64,000 bases of DNA from Haloferax sp046557615 (lineage in GTDB: Archaea; Halobacteriota; Halobacteria; Halobacteriales; Haloferacaceae), in NCBI RefSeq assembly GCF_046557615.1, contig NZ_JBKIII010000001.1:1178001-1242000 (forward strand). Direction: 5' to 3'. Under the pieces are notes generated by a model. That model had not been told where the DNA came from, did no database searches, and saw nothing but the letters and a program-made list of their open reading frames with translations. A program made the translations under genes and the position numbers. Position 1 is the stretch's first letter; each line of letters opens with the position of its first letter. Positions 26,360 to 35,079 of this stretch are shown one piece after another.

Positions 26360-26438
26360 TGACTAGGACTACCGTGTATGACTACACAAACGTTATGGGA
26401 ATCTTCAATATAGCCACCGAAGTTCGCCTCCTAAATTT

Positions 26439-27563
26439 CTACCAACAGGACCGTACATACTCAGACCGGTCTTGTTTCCGTTTCTGCTCGGTACGCGGGT
26501 CGTAGTGCCTTCGGATCGTTGAAACAGACACATCGAACCGCTCACTCGCGATGTCTGGTCTCAGTCCTCTACTCAGGTGGTGTACAATCGCACCGCGGCG
26601 AATTGCGTGCGGGTAGAACGAAACTGGGCAGACTTCCGAACGGGTATTACACTCACCATCACAACTCACAGAACCGTCGAGACTCTGATTCCAGCGGCAA
26701 CTCGTGGCTTCGTACACTCTCCGACGGAGTGTGGATCGAGCGGCTCGACCTTGCGACGTAGCGAACAGTGGCGAGCGACCGAACTCATCAGTCACGTCCG
26801 GTCGTTCAAGTTCAATGTAGAGCTCAATCGCGTTGACCACACGCTCCTTGATTGCGACATTCCGCTCACCATTCCCAACGTGGTCCTTCGTTTCACTTCC
26901 GTTCTTGAGACGAGTGCCTGTCGTCGGGCGGTGGCGTAATCTAATTTCGTTCTCTTCCGGGACGAAATCCTGAATGTCGAGTGAACGCGCTCCACCGATT
27001 CGCAGACCTGCATTCCAGAGGAGTTCAACCAGTGCCTGCTTTAGCGTTCCTCGCCGTTGGTTTCGGAGCTGCTCAAGAATTAATTCTGCCTCATGGGTAG
27101 ACAGGGCTTCATCACGAGCTTTGGGAGAGAGTCCAAGGTCATCCTTATCCAGAATTCGGTAGAGTGACTCATCGCAGTATCCTCGCTTGGTGAGCCACCG
27201 AAGCCAACCGCGTACGTTCTTCGTGTACGTGAGAATCGTCGCGTCGGAATTGTACCGCTCTTGGAGTGAGTCAACGTAACTGTCCAAGAGATGAATGGAG
27301 AGTTCCGACGGTTCGGCGACTTCATTCGATTCTGCGAACTCAATGAAATCCAAAATCGTTCGCTTATATTGAGCGCGTGTCGATGGGCTGCGGTCTTGCC
27401 GGCGAGACAGGAACCGTTCGTAGAGTGTTGCTAGAGATTCTTGGTTCGTTCGTGCAGGTCGTGAGCCATTAGATTGATCATTGTCTTGCGTGAGCTCGAG
27501 AATCTCTCTAATAGCCACAGGGTCGTCAATCCGAGCCAATATCCGTTCCAGTTGCCTGTTCAT
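26439..27563 (-). CDS. Second tyrosine recombinase
   Basis: 374 residues. SAM-like N-terminal domain (TRAQYKRTILDFIEFAESN), catalytic domain with first Arg in WNAGLRIGGARSLD, H-x-x-R in YPHAIRRGAIVHHL, and Tyr in IRRHYDPRTE. It shares the cysteine-bearing insert (CDGECNTRSEVC) and general layout with the element's other integrase at 10558. Its start overlaps the stop of the upstream recombinase-like gene by 4 bp, so the two are co-translated. It looks catalytically intact and may belong to a nested element or act in inversion or resolution. Confidence 0.85.
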   Translation of the reverse strand: MNRQLERILARIDDPVAIREILELTQDNDQSNGSRPARTNQESLATLYERFLSRRQDRSPSTRAQYKRTILDFIEFAESNEVAEPSELSIHLLDSYVDSLQERYNSDATILTYTKNVRGWLRWLTKRGYCDESLYRILDKDDLGLSPKARDEALSTHEAELILEQLRNQRRGTLKQALVELLWNAGLRIGGARSLDIQDFVPEENEIRLRHRPTTGTRLKNGSETKDHVGNGERNVAIKERVVNAIELYIELERPDVTDEFGRSPLFATSQGRAARSTLRRRVYEATSCRWNQSLDGSVSCDGECNTRSEVCPVSFYPHAIRRGAIVHHLSRGLRPDIASERFDVSVSTIRRHYDPRTEQKRKQDRSEYVRSCW

Positions 27564-28495
27564 TCAGAATCGAGAGTTGATGAAATTGCATAGTGCCAAA
27601 CATCAGTGGGGGTGAGTGTCTGGAACGTTATCTCAGAAACCTGTGCAGGGTGATGTCCACTTTTCAGCTTGTTTTGGAATTTCGAGTAATCGCTAGCTGC
27701 TTCACTGGCTAGTTTGAATGAACGACGAAGGGTTGATGCGCTAATTCGACCGTGAGAGGTCGTGAATAGTGGATTAGATTCCGAACCAGTCACCGCCTTA
27801 CGCTCGTGTTCGATATACGTCCTAAGGGCAGTGGAGGTACTATGAGAGAGTTCTGCAGTTCGTTGGTTGAGCAAGCCAACTGAACTGACAAGGTAGTTAT
27901 TGGAAATGCCAACTGAGAGCTTTTTATTCTCCAAATTGACGTCTGAGCGATCAAGCTGAATGAGCTGCCCTGGACGACTCCTAGTGTTGCACAATAACTC
28001 AACAAACGCGTGTGTTCTGGTCCCAAACTCTCTATCTTGGAGGTAGGTGACGATAGCTTCAGCTGAACAATGAAGATCAGGACTTGAGCTGGATAAATCA
28101 GAGAACTGTGGAGCAAATTTTGTGCCGACGGAATGAACGGCCAATGAAGAGTTTTCTCTCAGGGAAATGGAAATTTGAAACCGGAGCGCGTCTGGACTAC
28201 TCTTTGTGAAGTAAGCAAGGAAATTAGTCAGAGAGTAGAGATGCCCACAAACTGTGTTCATCGTTTGATCTTTCTCAGAGAGGAGAAAATTGACAAATTC
28301 AGCTATCTGGTTCATGCTTGAGACAGACTTCGGGCCAGAAGTCTTCCGCAGCCAATTAACAAATGTAGTTAGAGCAGTTTGATGTGACAAGAAAGTTGGC
28401 CCGGGGGCTTCTTGTGATAGTGTACGGAGATATGAGGAAGATGCCTCTTCGAGGCCTTCCAAAGGACCTCGGCCACTGGTCTGAGGGACCCTCAT
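27560..28495 (-). CDS. Tyrosine recombinase-like protein lacking catalytic residues
   Basis: 311 residues with a recombinase layout: SAM-like N-terminal domain (TALTTFVNWLRKTSGPKS), then a core with CNTRSRPGQLIQLDRSDVN, where an Arg sits in the place of the first catalytic one, and NPLFTTSHGRISASTLRRSF. In the box normally holding H-x-x-R it has LTPTDVWHYAISS, with T and W in place of H and R, and the protein stops before any catalytic Tyr. It probably is an inactive partner or directionality factor for the co-translated recombinase at 26439-27563. It could also be a degenerate copy. Confidence 0.65.
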   Translation of the reverse strand: MRVPQTSGRGPLEGLEEASSSYLRTLSQEAPGPTFLSHQTALTTFVNWLRKTSGPKSVSSMNQIAEFVNFLLSEKDQTMNTVCGHLYSLTNFLAYFTKSSPDALRFQISISLRENSSLAVHSVGTKFAPQFSDLSSSSPDLHCSAEAIVTYLQDREFGTRTHAFVELLCNTRSRPGQLIQLDRSDVNLENKKLSVGISNNYLVSSVGLLNQRTAELSHSTSTALRTYIEHERKAVTGSESNPLFTTSHGRISASTLRRSFKLASEAASDYSKFQNKLKSGHHPAQVSEITFQTLTPTDVWHYAISSTLDSE

Positions 28496-28661
28496 TCTTG
28501 CAGCATCCCCCAGTTGCCGCCCGAGAGAAAGACACGTGCAGTTCTATCCGAGTGGGTACTGAGTGACCATTTCGGGCGGTAAATATTATACTACGGAGTA
28601 GAATTACACCAGCAAGCAGTATGGCAGGAAGATATTTGTATCAGGTGAATTTGTTTTTTCT

Positions 28662-29126
28662 ATGGAAATTAACAGTGGTAAAGCAATTGGATATATCACC
28701 GCTAGTATCATCGCATACGTTCTATGGCTTTTAATATACCAGCTATCGAATGAATTCAAAGGGAAAAATTCGGATAGAGTATTTTTTGCCAGCGGTGCAG
28801 CATGGGGACTTGCATTTGTGATAGGAGTAAGTCCGGAAGTAGAAGTGATCTCAGAGTTAGTCAAATACACACCTATTTTCGGACCAGAGACAGCTAGCTT
28901 CGCAAGTGAAGTTGTGCTGCTAGCTTCTTTACTGAATTTAGGATTTAGTATTGTGACGATTGCAGAACGAGCCGGGTGGGTCGGATTTTTCGGATTCTTA
29001 TCGTCTATATTGGGCGGTGCAGCAATGTTAGTAGATGTACGAATTTCAATGATTTTCTTATTGTTGGGAGCGGCGATCGAAGAGGGCATCCCAGCAAGCA
29101 GCAGGTTTGGGCGGAGAAGTTTGTAA
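28662..29126 (+). CDS. Membrane protein of the element, unknown
   Basis: 154 residues with about four hydrophobic segments (IGYITASIIAYVLWLLIYQL, ASGAAWGLAFVIGV, EVVLLASLLNLGFSIVTIA, WVGFFGFLSSILGGAAML). AT-rich compared with the chromosome core. It lies directly next to the Rep gene (convergent, 13 bp apart). Haloarchaeal pleolipovirus-like elements carry small membrane proteins near rep, but no spike protein is present here, so a viral origin is only a possibility. Function unknown. Confidence 0.5.
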   Translation: MEINSGKAIGYITASIIAYVLWLLIYQLSNEFKGKNSDRVFFASGAAWGLAFVIGVSPEVEVISELVKYTPIFGPETASFASEVVLLASLLNLGFSIVTIAERAGWVGFFGFLSSILGGAAMLVDVRISMIFLLLGAAIEEGIPASSRFGRRSL

Positions 29127-29139
29127 TTGGTTTTTGCTA

Positions 29140-31068
29140 TTAATTAAGCGGGTGGCGCATACACTCACGGTCCTGGTCATAGTAATCCTCAACGTGCAGC
29201 ACGTGGTCAGCTGCTTCCGGTTCTTCTAAACCGATATTGACGAAGTGACGAGCCATGATTTTCTCGTTGTGGGTGGCGAAGTTGCACTTCGAACACCTCC
29301 ACATCTCACCTTTTTCGAGGTCGTGCTGCAATCTCGTCTCGTCGAGGATACGCTTGAACGGCATCTTCAGTGAGACCATATCGACACCGCCGCCGCTGGG
29401 CAGGTGTTCCTCTCCATCTCTGTCGATAATCGCCTCCAGACGCCATTCTGATTCGAGCGATGCACGACGGAACGATTCGTAGGGCTTGTCCTCGCCGTTC
29501 ATGACTGATTTGACGAAATCAGTCAGTTCAATCGGTATCTCGGTGATGTTTCTGCCGAGCACTTGTTCGACAGATAGCTCTTCGTCGCTGTACTTCAGCT
29601 CGGTTTCGACACGTTTGCGGATACGAGTTCGAGTAGTCGATTCGCCTATTCTGACGCCAGCATCCACGCTTGGCCAGCGTTCAGCAAGCGTTAGCTCACC
29701 GCTGTCTTCGGTATCCTCTCCGTCGAGCGCGTCGAGCAGATCGTCGTCCGATACTGGTTCTTCGAGACGTGATTGGTCGATTGCCCAACCCGAATTGCAG
29801 CATTCGCAGACAACGTCCGGGCCGCGGCCATCGTCCCAGATGACTGATTCGCCGTGCGCGTCAGTCTGGTTCGCTTCGGGCGATTCAGCCCGTTGTTCGC
29901 ACGCATCCGCAGCAATAGCTTCGGTGAGTACCTTCGAGCGAGACGTTCGGCGTCGAGCAGCAGACCAGTAAATCGAACCCCACGCGAGGTATTCGACCGG
30001 CTTGTCCAGCAGGGATTCAGTGTAGCCACCCATGTACGCCGCGAGGTACGAACCCATGTTTTCGACGCTGGCATTCAGCGAAATGCACCCGTTCGAGTCT
30101 TCCTCGTAGTCGTCTATTTTCTCATAGTTGTGCGCGGACCGGCCTGCGTATTCGCAGACTTCGAGGTGCTTGTCGATGACGCGCTCGAACTCGGTGCCCA
30201 CCTGGTGCAAGTCGTTCGCCAGTTCTCCCAGCGGGTCGAGGTCGAAGTACACGCCGACGTGGAGGTGAGTGTAACAAGCGTTCATCCCGCCGCGAGAGCC
30301 ATCTTCGCCTTTCGGCATTCCATGCGGTTCTGCTTGGAGCCAGTATCCCCACTCGTCGGAGTCGAGGCTCAGGTGATACTCCATCGTATTCCGGAGTGTA
30401 TCGCGCACTCCGTCGTATGAAAATGAATCGTGCACGGCGTCGAGATGTTCAACTGGTGGAAGGCGCGAACCGTTCGGAATCGAGGAAGCCGTTAGAGTAA
30501 GCATCGCGGTCGCGGGTGAACCCCAAGCCGCTACTGCTTCGCCGCCACTCGGACGTTCGCCTCCGGCCATCTGTCGCTGGAGGGCTAGCGCCCGCGCGTA
30601 CTGTTTCTTCGAGTATTCCTCGCCCCAAGCGTCAGTCAGTGGAATCTCGAATTCGTCCCCTTCGTCGTTACCGAAACGGGCCATTAAGCCGTCATACCGA
30701 GTGTGGGCGGTGAGAAACGCGCTCAGTGCATCGGCCCACGTCGCGGCTTCTCGCTTCGCTAACTCCGTGACCATGAACGCGTTCTCTGTTGGCTCCTGCG
30801 GTTCGACCCATTCGTCCCGGTACTCTGCTTCGGTGACGATGCGCCGAAGTTTCCGACCGTGGGTTTCGCACAGTGGAGTGTTGGCCAATTCGGGGTATTC
30901 CTCGATGAACTCGAGCACGCGCTCGTGGACTTTCTCCTCCAGCGGGTCCGTGAAGTCAGATTGCCCGGTAGAGGCCTCTACAGAGTTAGTCTCCTTGGAA
31001 GGCCGAGAGTCACCACTCCCCCCCGGAGCGTCGAGCGCGCCGGGTGAGGTGACGCCATCACTGCTCAC
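29140..31068 (-). CDS. rep: HUH-type rolling-circle replication initiator
   Basis: 642 residues. The HUH metal-binding motif is YTHLHVGVYFD (about residues 263-273); motif III with candidate catalytic tyrosines is SYLAAYMGGYTE (about 338-349), followed by SIYWSAARRR. Two zinc-binding stretches follow: CECCNSGW (about 418) and a C2H2-like CSKCNFATHNEKIMARH near the C-terminus. This is the pattern of haloarchaeal plasmid and pleolipovirus Rep proteins, which nick DNA to start rolling-circle replication. It is the last large gene before the right att site, consistent with an element able to replicate when excised. Confidence 0.85.
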   Translation of the reverse strand: MSSDGVTSPGALDAPGGSGDSRPSKETNSVEASTGQSDFTDPLEEKVHERVLEFIEEYPELANTPLCETHGRKLRRIVTEAEYRDEWVEPQEPTENAFMVTELAKREAATWADALSAFLTAHTRYDGLMARFGNDEGDEFEIPLTDAWGEEYSKKQYARALALQRQMAGGERPSGGEAVAAWGSPATAMLTLTASSIPNGSRLPPVEHLDAVHDSFSYDGVRDTLRNTMEYHLSLDSDEWGYWLQAEPHGMPKGEDGSRGGMNACYTHLHVGVYFDLDPLGELANDLHQVGTEFERVIDKHLEVCEYAGRSAHNYEKIDDYEEDSNGCISLNASVENMGSYLAAYMGGYTESLLDKPVEYLAWGSIYWSAARRRTSRSKVLTEAIAADACEQRAESPEANQTDAHGESVIWDDGRGPDVVCECCNSGWAIDQSRLEEPVSDDDLLDALDGEDTEDSGELTLAERWPSVDAGVRIGESTTRTRIRKRVETELKYSDEELSVEQVLGRNITEIPIELTDFVKSVMNGEDKPYESFRRASLESEWRLEAIIDRDGEEHLPSGGGVDMVSLKMPFKRILDETRLQHDLEKGEMWRCSKCNFATHNEKIMARHFVNIGLEEPEAADHVLHVEDYYDQDRECMRHPLN

Positions 31069-31456
31069 TCACGCCTCCGTCAGCAAGCAAGAAGTCACCA
31101 AGCGAGGACTGCACCGCACCGCCGCTCGTTTTCGGCCGACGGCCGTCGGCCTCTTGCGGACCGGCTTCCGGGTCAGGGGCAAGCCCCTGCTTCCGGCCGC
31201 TCCGAGCGGACTGGGACCCGCTCTCCGCTGTTCCGGTCCTTGCGGTGGTTTCTGAAACGAATTGGTGTGCCCACAGGAGCGAGGTGAGACGAAGGTCTCG
31301 AATCTCGTCCTCGATCGCGGGGATGCGCGCGCAGTCTCGGCACTCGCGCATCTTGGCCGCGCGCTCGGCGTGGTCGACGAGGCACGAAGCGTTGCAGCTC
31401 CGGCAGTGATACCGGATATGTCGCCACAGGCTGGATTCTCGACGAACCGCAGCCAT
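31058..31456 (-). CDS. Small zinc-finger protein upstream of rep
   Basis: 132 residues. The N-terminal third holds a four-cysteine zinc ribbon (YHCRSCNASC, then ECRDCARI). The remainder is low-complexity and charged. Its stop overlaps the start of rep by 11 bp, so the two are probably an operon, as small DNA-binding proteins beside rep often control copy number. No family name can be given. The stretch from 31457 to the tRNA contains no further gene. Confidence 0.6.
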   Translation of the reverse strand: MAAVRRESSLWRHIRYHCRSCNASCLVDHAERAAKMRECRDCARIPAIEDEIRDLRLTSLLWAHQFVSETTARTGTAESGSQSARSGRKQGLAPDPEAGPQEADGRRPKTSGGAVQSSLGDFLLADGGVSEQ

Positions 31457-31633
31457 CTACCGCGCACCTCCCAGCTCGGCTATTTCAATCGACGGCCGTA
31501 GCCGAGGCGCGTAAGATGCTCGTATGAACTCACAAAATTTCGGCTTCTCTCGATTTTCGTAATCTGCCGAATTCGGACGCGTAGGAGTTCCTACGGGGGG
31601 ATTTAGTTCGGCATAAGAACGCCTTAATTTTGT

Positions 31634-31648
31634 ATGGGCCCCATGGGG
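31634..31648 (-). repeat. Right attachment repeat (attR) in tRNA 3' end
   Basis: The 15-bp core ATGGGCCCCATGGGG covers the discriminator base, the 3' acceptor strand and the first T-stem pairs of the tRNA. It is identical to 10437-10451. Insertion at this site restores a complete tRNA gene, the standard outcome for archaeal tyrosine integrases. Confidence 0.75.
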
Positions 31649-31709
31649 TTCGAACCCATGACCACCCGGTTATGAGCCGAGCGCTCTGACCAGACTGAGC
31701 TAGGGGCCC
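31635..31709 (-). tRNA. tRNA with CAT anticodon (elongator Met or Ile2)
   Basis: 75 nt, cloverleaf complete: acceptor GGGCCCC/GGGGCCC with discriminator A, D-arm GCTCAG...GAGC, anticodon loop CTCATAA, T-loop TTCGAAC. CCA is not encoded. The G1-C72 pair and the lack of a GGG/CCC anticodon stem argue against the initiator. Haloferax elongator tRNA-Met is known to have an intron, which this gene lacks, so an isoleucine tRNA with modified C34 (agmatidine) is quite possible. The gene is the integration site of the 21 kb element. Confidence 0.9.
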
Positions 31710-31802
31710 GCACTCTGTTGGTTTTCTCGGCGTATTCTTATGTCTTAGCAAACAGAGTCGAGCGAGTACACCTGATGCTCTCCAATCAAGTTCAGAGAGA
31801 AG

Positions 31803-31906
31803 CGCCGCCGCCAGGACTCGAACCTGGGACCACCTCGTGACTGCAGAACCAGCCGAAACTGAGATTCCTTAACAGCGAGGTGCTCTACCAACTGAGCTAC
31901 GGCGGC
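31803..31906 (-). tRNA. tRNA-Asn (GTT) with intron, copy 1
   Basis: 104 nt with a 31-nt intron at 31839-31869, inserted at the canonical position after base 37 (loop CTGTTA-intron-A). Acceptor GCCGCCG/CGGCGGC, discriminator G, anticodon GTT. The intron must be removed by the archaeal splicing endonuclease at a bulge-helix-bulge. The exons are identical to copy 2 at 32490-32592; the introns differ at several bases. Confidence 0.92.
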
Positions 31907-31991
31907 TTACATCGAATACTTTGGAGACATACTGAAGTGGATTTCGCTTCTCCGCGGAAACACCTAGGTTGGTGCAGCGAGACAGTATTTC

Positions 31992-32476
31992 ATGCACGAC
32001 GATGCGTTCTACTTCGAGCAGTTGGGGGAGACACACCTCCGTGGGCAGGCCGCAGAAGCAATCGTCAAAGCCGCGTTTCTCCGTCGCGGAATTCCTGTAC
32101 TCGTTCCCGAGTACGACAACGAACCCTACATCTCGTCATCCAATTGGACGGCAATTTCTTTCGATTACAGGTCAAGACGGGGAACGACTCGAACGAGGGG
32201 ACGGTGACCTTCGAAACGGTGAGTACACGCTCTCGTGCAAACAGCTACGAACGGTCAGATTACGAGGACACAATCGATTATTTCGCGGTGTACAGTCCAG
32301 CACTCGAGCAGACCTATCTGGTCCATATTGACGATGCCGCGTCGGGGAAGATGCAACTCAGACACGAACCACCCGCAAACAATCAACGGGTCGGAATCAA
32401 CTGGCACGAAGACTACGCGCTCGATGCCATTCTCGAACAACTATCGAGCGACAAAACAGTGGCTCGAAAGGAGTGA
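31992..32476 (+). pseudogene. Frameshifted PD-(D/E)XK endonuclease (group I intron endonuclease-like)
   Basis: The first frame gives MHDDAFYFEQLGETHLRG and EAIVKAAFLRRGIPVLVPEYD, matching the start of PDDEXK_5-type intron-associated endonucleases. After NEPY the frame shifts by one base. The second frame continues with LVIQLDGNFFRLQVKTGN (holding Q-x-K) and DTIDYFAVYSPALEQTYLVH to a stop at 32476. Comparison of the frames shows a missing G of the expected GAT between 32129 and 32130, so the loss also removes the catalytic Asp. It lies between two intron-bearing tRNA-Asn genes. A sequencing error could equally explain the shift. Confidence 0.72.
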
Positions 32477-32489
32477 AAGGAGTGAGAAG

Positions 32490-32592
32490 CGCCGCCGCCA
32501 GGACTCGAACCTGGGACCACCTCGTATCTGCGGAACCAGCCGGAACTGAATTCCATAACAGCGAGGTGCTCTACCAACTGAGCTACGGCGGC
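32490..32592 (-). tRNA. tRNA-Asn (GTT) with intron, copy 2
   Basis: 103 nt with a 30-nt intron at the same position as in copy 1. Exon sequence equals copy 1: GCCGCCG acceptor, D-arm GCTCAGTTGGTAGAGC, anticodon stem CCTCG/CGAGG, T-arm CCAGGTTCGAGTCCTGG. The intron has diverged by substitutions and one indel, consistent with an old duplication or exon-level gene conversion. Confidence 0.92.
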
Positions 32593-32725
32593 TTTCTGCA
32601 CTCCATCGTATTCGACGTTTGTTCATAGGGCTTTCGTTTTCGCCCGACGGCTGAGAGATGCCACCGTCTCTCGAACTCATGGGCGCACCGTCACGCTTTC
32701 GCCGTCTGGTGCGGAAGCGTGAGTA

Positions 32726-34087
32726 ATGACTGACTCGGACCTCGATAGGGTTATCGCGGCGGTCCGCGAGCGAATCGACCCCGACGAGGCGGAGCGTCGG
32801 GCGCTCTCGGACGCGGCGAGCGAACTCGAATCTCGCGTCCACGACGCCCTCGCAGAGCTTCCCGTCGATGCCGACGTACTCCAAGTCGGGAGTACCGCTC
32901 GAGGCACGTGGCTGTCGGGCGACCGCGACATCGACCTCTTCGTTCGCTTCCCCGGCGACCTCTCGCGCGAGGAACTGGAAACCTACGGCCTCGAAGTCGG
33001 CCACGCCGTCCTCCCCGACGGCCACGAGGAGTACGCCGAACACCCGTACGTCAAGGGCAACTACGAAGGATTCGACGTGGATTTGGTCCCTTGTTACGAC
33101 GTGCCCACAGCGCCCGACATTCGCTCTGCGGTGGACCGGACGCCCTTCCACAACGCCTACCTCGTCTCGCATCTCGACGACGACCTGGCGGCCGACGTGC
33201 GCGTGTTCAAGCGTTTCTTGAAAGGCATTGGCGCGTACGGGAGCAACCTCCGCACTGAGGGCTTTTCGGGTTACCTCTCGGAGTTACTGATTCTCGAATA
33301 CGGTGGGTTCGAATCGCTGCTCCGCGCCGCCACCGACTGGACACCTCCGGTCTCATTCGACCCGGAAGACCACGGGACTCGAAGCTTCTCTGACCCTCTC
33401 ATCGTCATCGACCCGACCGACCCCGAACGAAACGTCGCGGCGGTCTGTTCGGCCGAGAACGTCGCCCGACTCCAACACTACGCGCGAGACATCCTCGAGA
33501 ATCCTCGGGAGTCGCTCTTCTTCCGTGCCGACCCCGACCCACTCGATGCTGCGGGCGTCAGGAGCCACCTCACTCGACGAAAGACGACACCTGCGGCAAT
33601 CGTCTTCGATGCTCCCGACCTCGTCGAAGACCAACTGTATCCGCAACTCCGCAAGTCGCTCGAAGGCGTCGCCGCCGAACTCGACCGACGCGACTTCGAC
33701 GTGTTCCGAAAGGCGACGTTCGCAGACCACCGGGCAGTCCTGTTCTTCGAGTTGGCGGTCGCAGAACGCCCCGCCGTCGAGCGCCACACCGGTCCACCAG
33801 TCCACGTCAAACAGCACGCAGAAGGCTTTTTTGACGCCTACGCGGACGACGACGATGCGTACGGGCCGTTCCTCGATGGTGACCGGTTCGTCGTCGAGCG
33901 AGAACGAGAGTTCGCGTCTGCCGAGGACTTCCTTTCGAGCGAGGCGCTCTTCGACGTCGCACTCGGCGCACACATCGAGACGATACTGCGAGAAGGAGCC
34001 TACGAGGTACTCTTGGGTGAGTCGGTTGCCTCCCTCGCAGACGAGTTTAGCGGAGAATTCGGGTGTTACTTCGACCCGAGGCCGTGA
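32726..34087 (+). CDS. cca: Archaeal CCA-adding enzyme
   Basis: 453 residues, the usual length of class I archaeal CCA tRNA nucleotidyltransferases. The nucleotidyltransferase signature is VGSTARGTWLSGDRDIDLF (about residues 53-71), with the two catalytic Asp in DID and a third Asp in GFDVDLVPCYDV. The head, body and tail regions follow (PFHNAYLVSHLDDDLAADV, FSGYLSELLILEYGGF). It adds CCA to tRNA 3' ends, which is essential here since no tRNA gene in the window encodes CCA. It overlaps the convergent hdaI gene by 22 bp. Confidence 0.95.
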   Translation: MTDSDLDRVIAAVRERIDPDEAERRALSDAASELESRVHDALAELPVDADVLQVGSTARGTWLSGDRDIDLFVRFPGDLSREELETYGLEVGHAVLPDGHEEYAEHPYVKGNYEGFDVDLVPCYDVPTAPDIRSAVDRTPFHNAYLVSHLDDDLAADVRVFKRFLKGIGAYGSNLRTEGFSGYLSELLILEYGGFESLLRAATDWTPPVSFDPEDHGTRSFSDPLIVIDPTDPERNVAAVCSAENVARLQHYARDILENPRESLFFRADPDPLDAAGVRSHLTRRKTTPAAIVFDAPDLVEDQLYPQLRKSLEGVAAELDRRDFDVFRKATFADHRAVLFFELAVAERPAVERHTGPPVHVKQHAEGFFDAYADDDDAYGPFLDGDRFVVEREREFASAEDFLSSEALFDVALGAHIETILREGAYEVLLGESVASLADEFSGEFGCYFDPRP

Positions 34088-35079
34088 GTCTCGCGAATCT
34101 CTGCAACGAGTTCTTTGGTTTTGTCGGTCGGCTCTTCGTCGGGGTCCATCACGACACGCCCGTCGAACGTCTCGTGAACGATTGCAATTCCTTCTGAGAG
34201 CGTATCGAGACCGTAGCCACCTTCGAGGACGAACGCGAGGTCGGCTTCGGTGTTCTCGCCCACCGTTTGGACACACTCGGTGAGCATCGCGTAGCCCTCG
34301 GTCGAGACGCGCATTCGAGAGATTGGGTCGTATCGGTGGGCGTCGAAGCCTGCGCTCACGATGAACAAGTCGGGGTCGAAGCGCTCGACAGCGGGGGCGA
34401 TGGTCTCCTCGAACGAATAGACGTAATCGGCGTCGCCCGCACCCGCAGGGAGCGGCACGTTCAACGTCGTTCCTTCAGCGCCGTCAGCCCCGGTTTCGTC
34501 CACGTGGCCCGTGCCGGGGTAGAGACCGTCTTCGTGAGTCGAGGCGTAGAACACGTCGTCGCGGTCGTAGAAGATGTCCTGTGTGCCGTTACCGTGGTGA
34601 ACGTCCCAGTCGAAGATGGCGACGCGCTCGGCGTCACCGGCGTCGATGACGGCCTGTGCCGCGACGGCCGCGTTGTTGAAGAAGCAAAATCCCATCGCGT
34701 CGTCGTGGACGGCGTGGTGTCCCGGTGGACGGCCGAGTGCGAACGGCGTTTCGCGGCCACTCGCTCCGTCGAGGGCAGACTGTGCGGCCCACACCGAGAG
34801 TCCGGCAGAGGCGAGCGCGGCATCCCACGACGCCTCGACGGCGACCGTGTCGGGGTCCCAGTTGCCACCACCGTCTTCGCAGAACATTTCGAACTCGTCC
34901 ACGTAGGCGTCGTCGTGGACGGCGGTCACCGTCGCTTTGTCTGCGGAGACGGCCGAGACGTACTCGACGCCGTGGCGTTTTGCCAATCCGCGTCGAATCG
35001 CCCGAAGCCGGTCGGCGGTTTCGGGGTGACGCGGCCCAGTATCGTGTTCAAGACACGTTTCGCTGTACCCAAATTGCAT
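34066..35079 (-). CDS. hdaI: Histone deacetylase family protein
   Basis: 337 residues of the class I/II arginase-deacetylase fold. Active-site pieces: RPPGHHAVHDDAMGFCFFNN with the paired His, FDWDVHHGNGTQDIF with Zn-binding D and H, and SAGFDAHRYDP with the third Zn-binding D. The start overlaps the stop of the histone gene by one base, so both are expressed together. In Haloferax volcanii a deacetylase next to the histone gene is reported as essential (recalled). It likely deacetylates protein lysines, not necessarily the histone. Confidence 0.92.
   Translation of the reverse strand: MQFGYSETCLEHDTGPRHPETADRLRAIRRGLAKRHGVEYVSAVSADKATVTAVHDDAYVDEFEMFCEDGGGNWDPDTVAVEASWDAALASAGLSVWAAQSALDGASGRETPFALGRPPGHHAVHDDAMGFCFFNNAAVAAQAVIDAGDAERVAIFDWDVHHGNGTQDIFYDRDDVFYASTHEDGLYPGTGHVDETGADGAEGTTLNVPLPAGAGDADYVYSFEETIAPAVERFDPDLFIVSAGFDAHRYDPISRMRVSTEGYAMLTECVQTVGENTEADLAFVLEGGYGLDTLSEGIAIVHETFDGRVVMDPDEEPTDKTKELVAEIRETHGLGSK

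Larger units (their letters stand above)
10437..31648. mobile_element. 21 kb integrated element in a CAT-anticodon tRNA gene
   Basis: It is bounded by identical 15-bp direct repeats ATGGGCCCCATGGGG at 10437-10451 and 31634-31648. The right copy is the 3' end of an intact tRNA gene. A tyrosine integrase sits 107 bp inside the left repeat and a HUH replication initiator with an accessory zinc-finger gene lies next to the right one. The interior holds nucleases, a methylase/helicase pair, a CBS-HEPN protein and a second recombinase locus, with several AT-rich stretches unlike the flanks. No capsid, spike or portal gene is recognised, so an integrative plasmid or a decayed virus carrying a defence island fits best. 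Confidence 0.78.

Noticed and set aside
13229..28495. Named known defence system (DISARM, BREX, Druantia)
   Set aside because: Only methylase and helicase are visible; the marker genes of these systems are not found, so no name is given.
28604..29089. 161-codon open frame on the minus strand
   Set aside because: Antisense to the four-helix membrane protein at 28662-29126, which has a far better hydrophobic pattern.
31635..31709. Initiator tRNA-Met identity for the CAT tRNA
   Set aside because: Archaeal initiators have A1-U72 and three G-C pairs in the anticodon stem; this tRNA has G1-C72 and a different stem.
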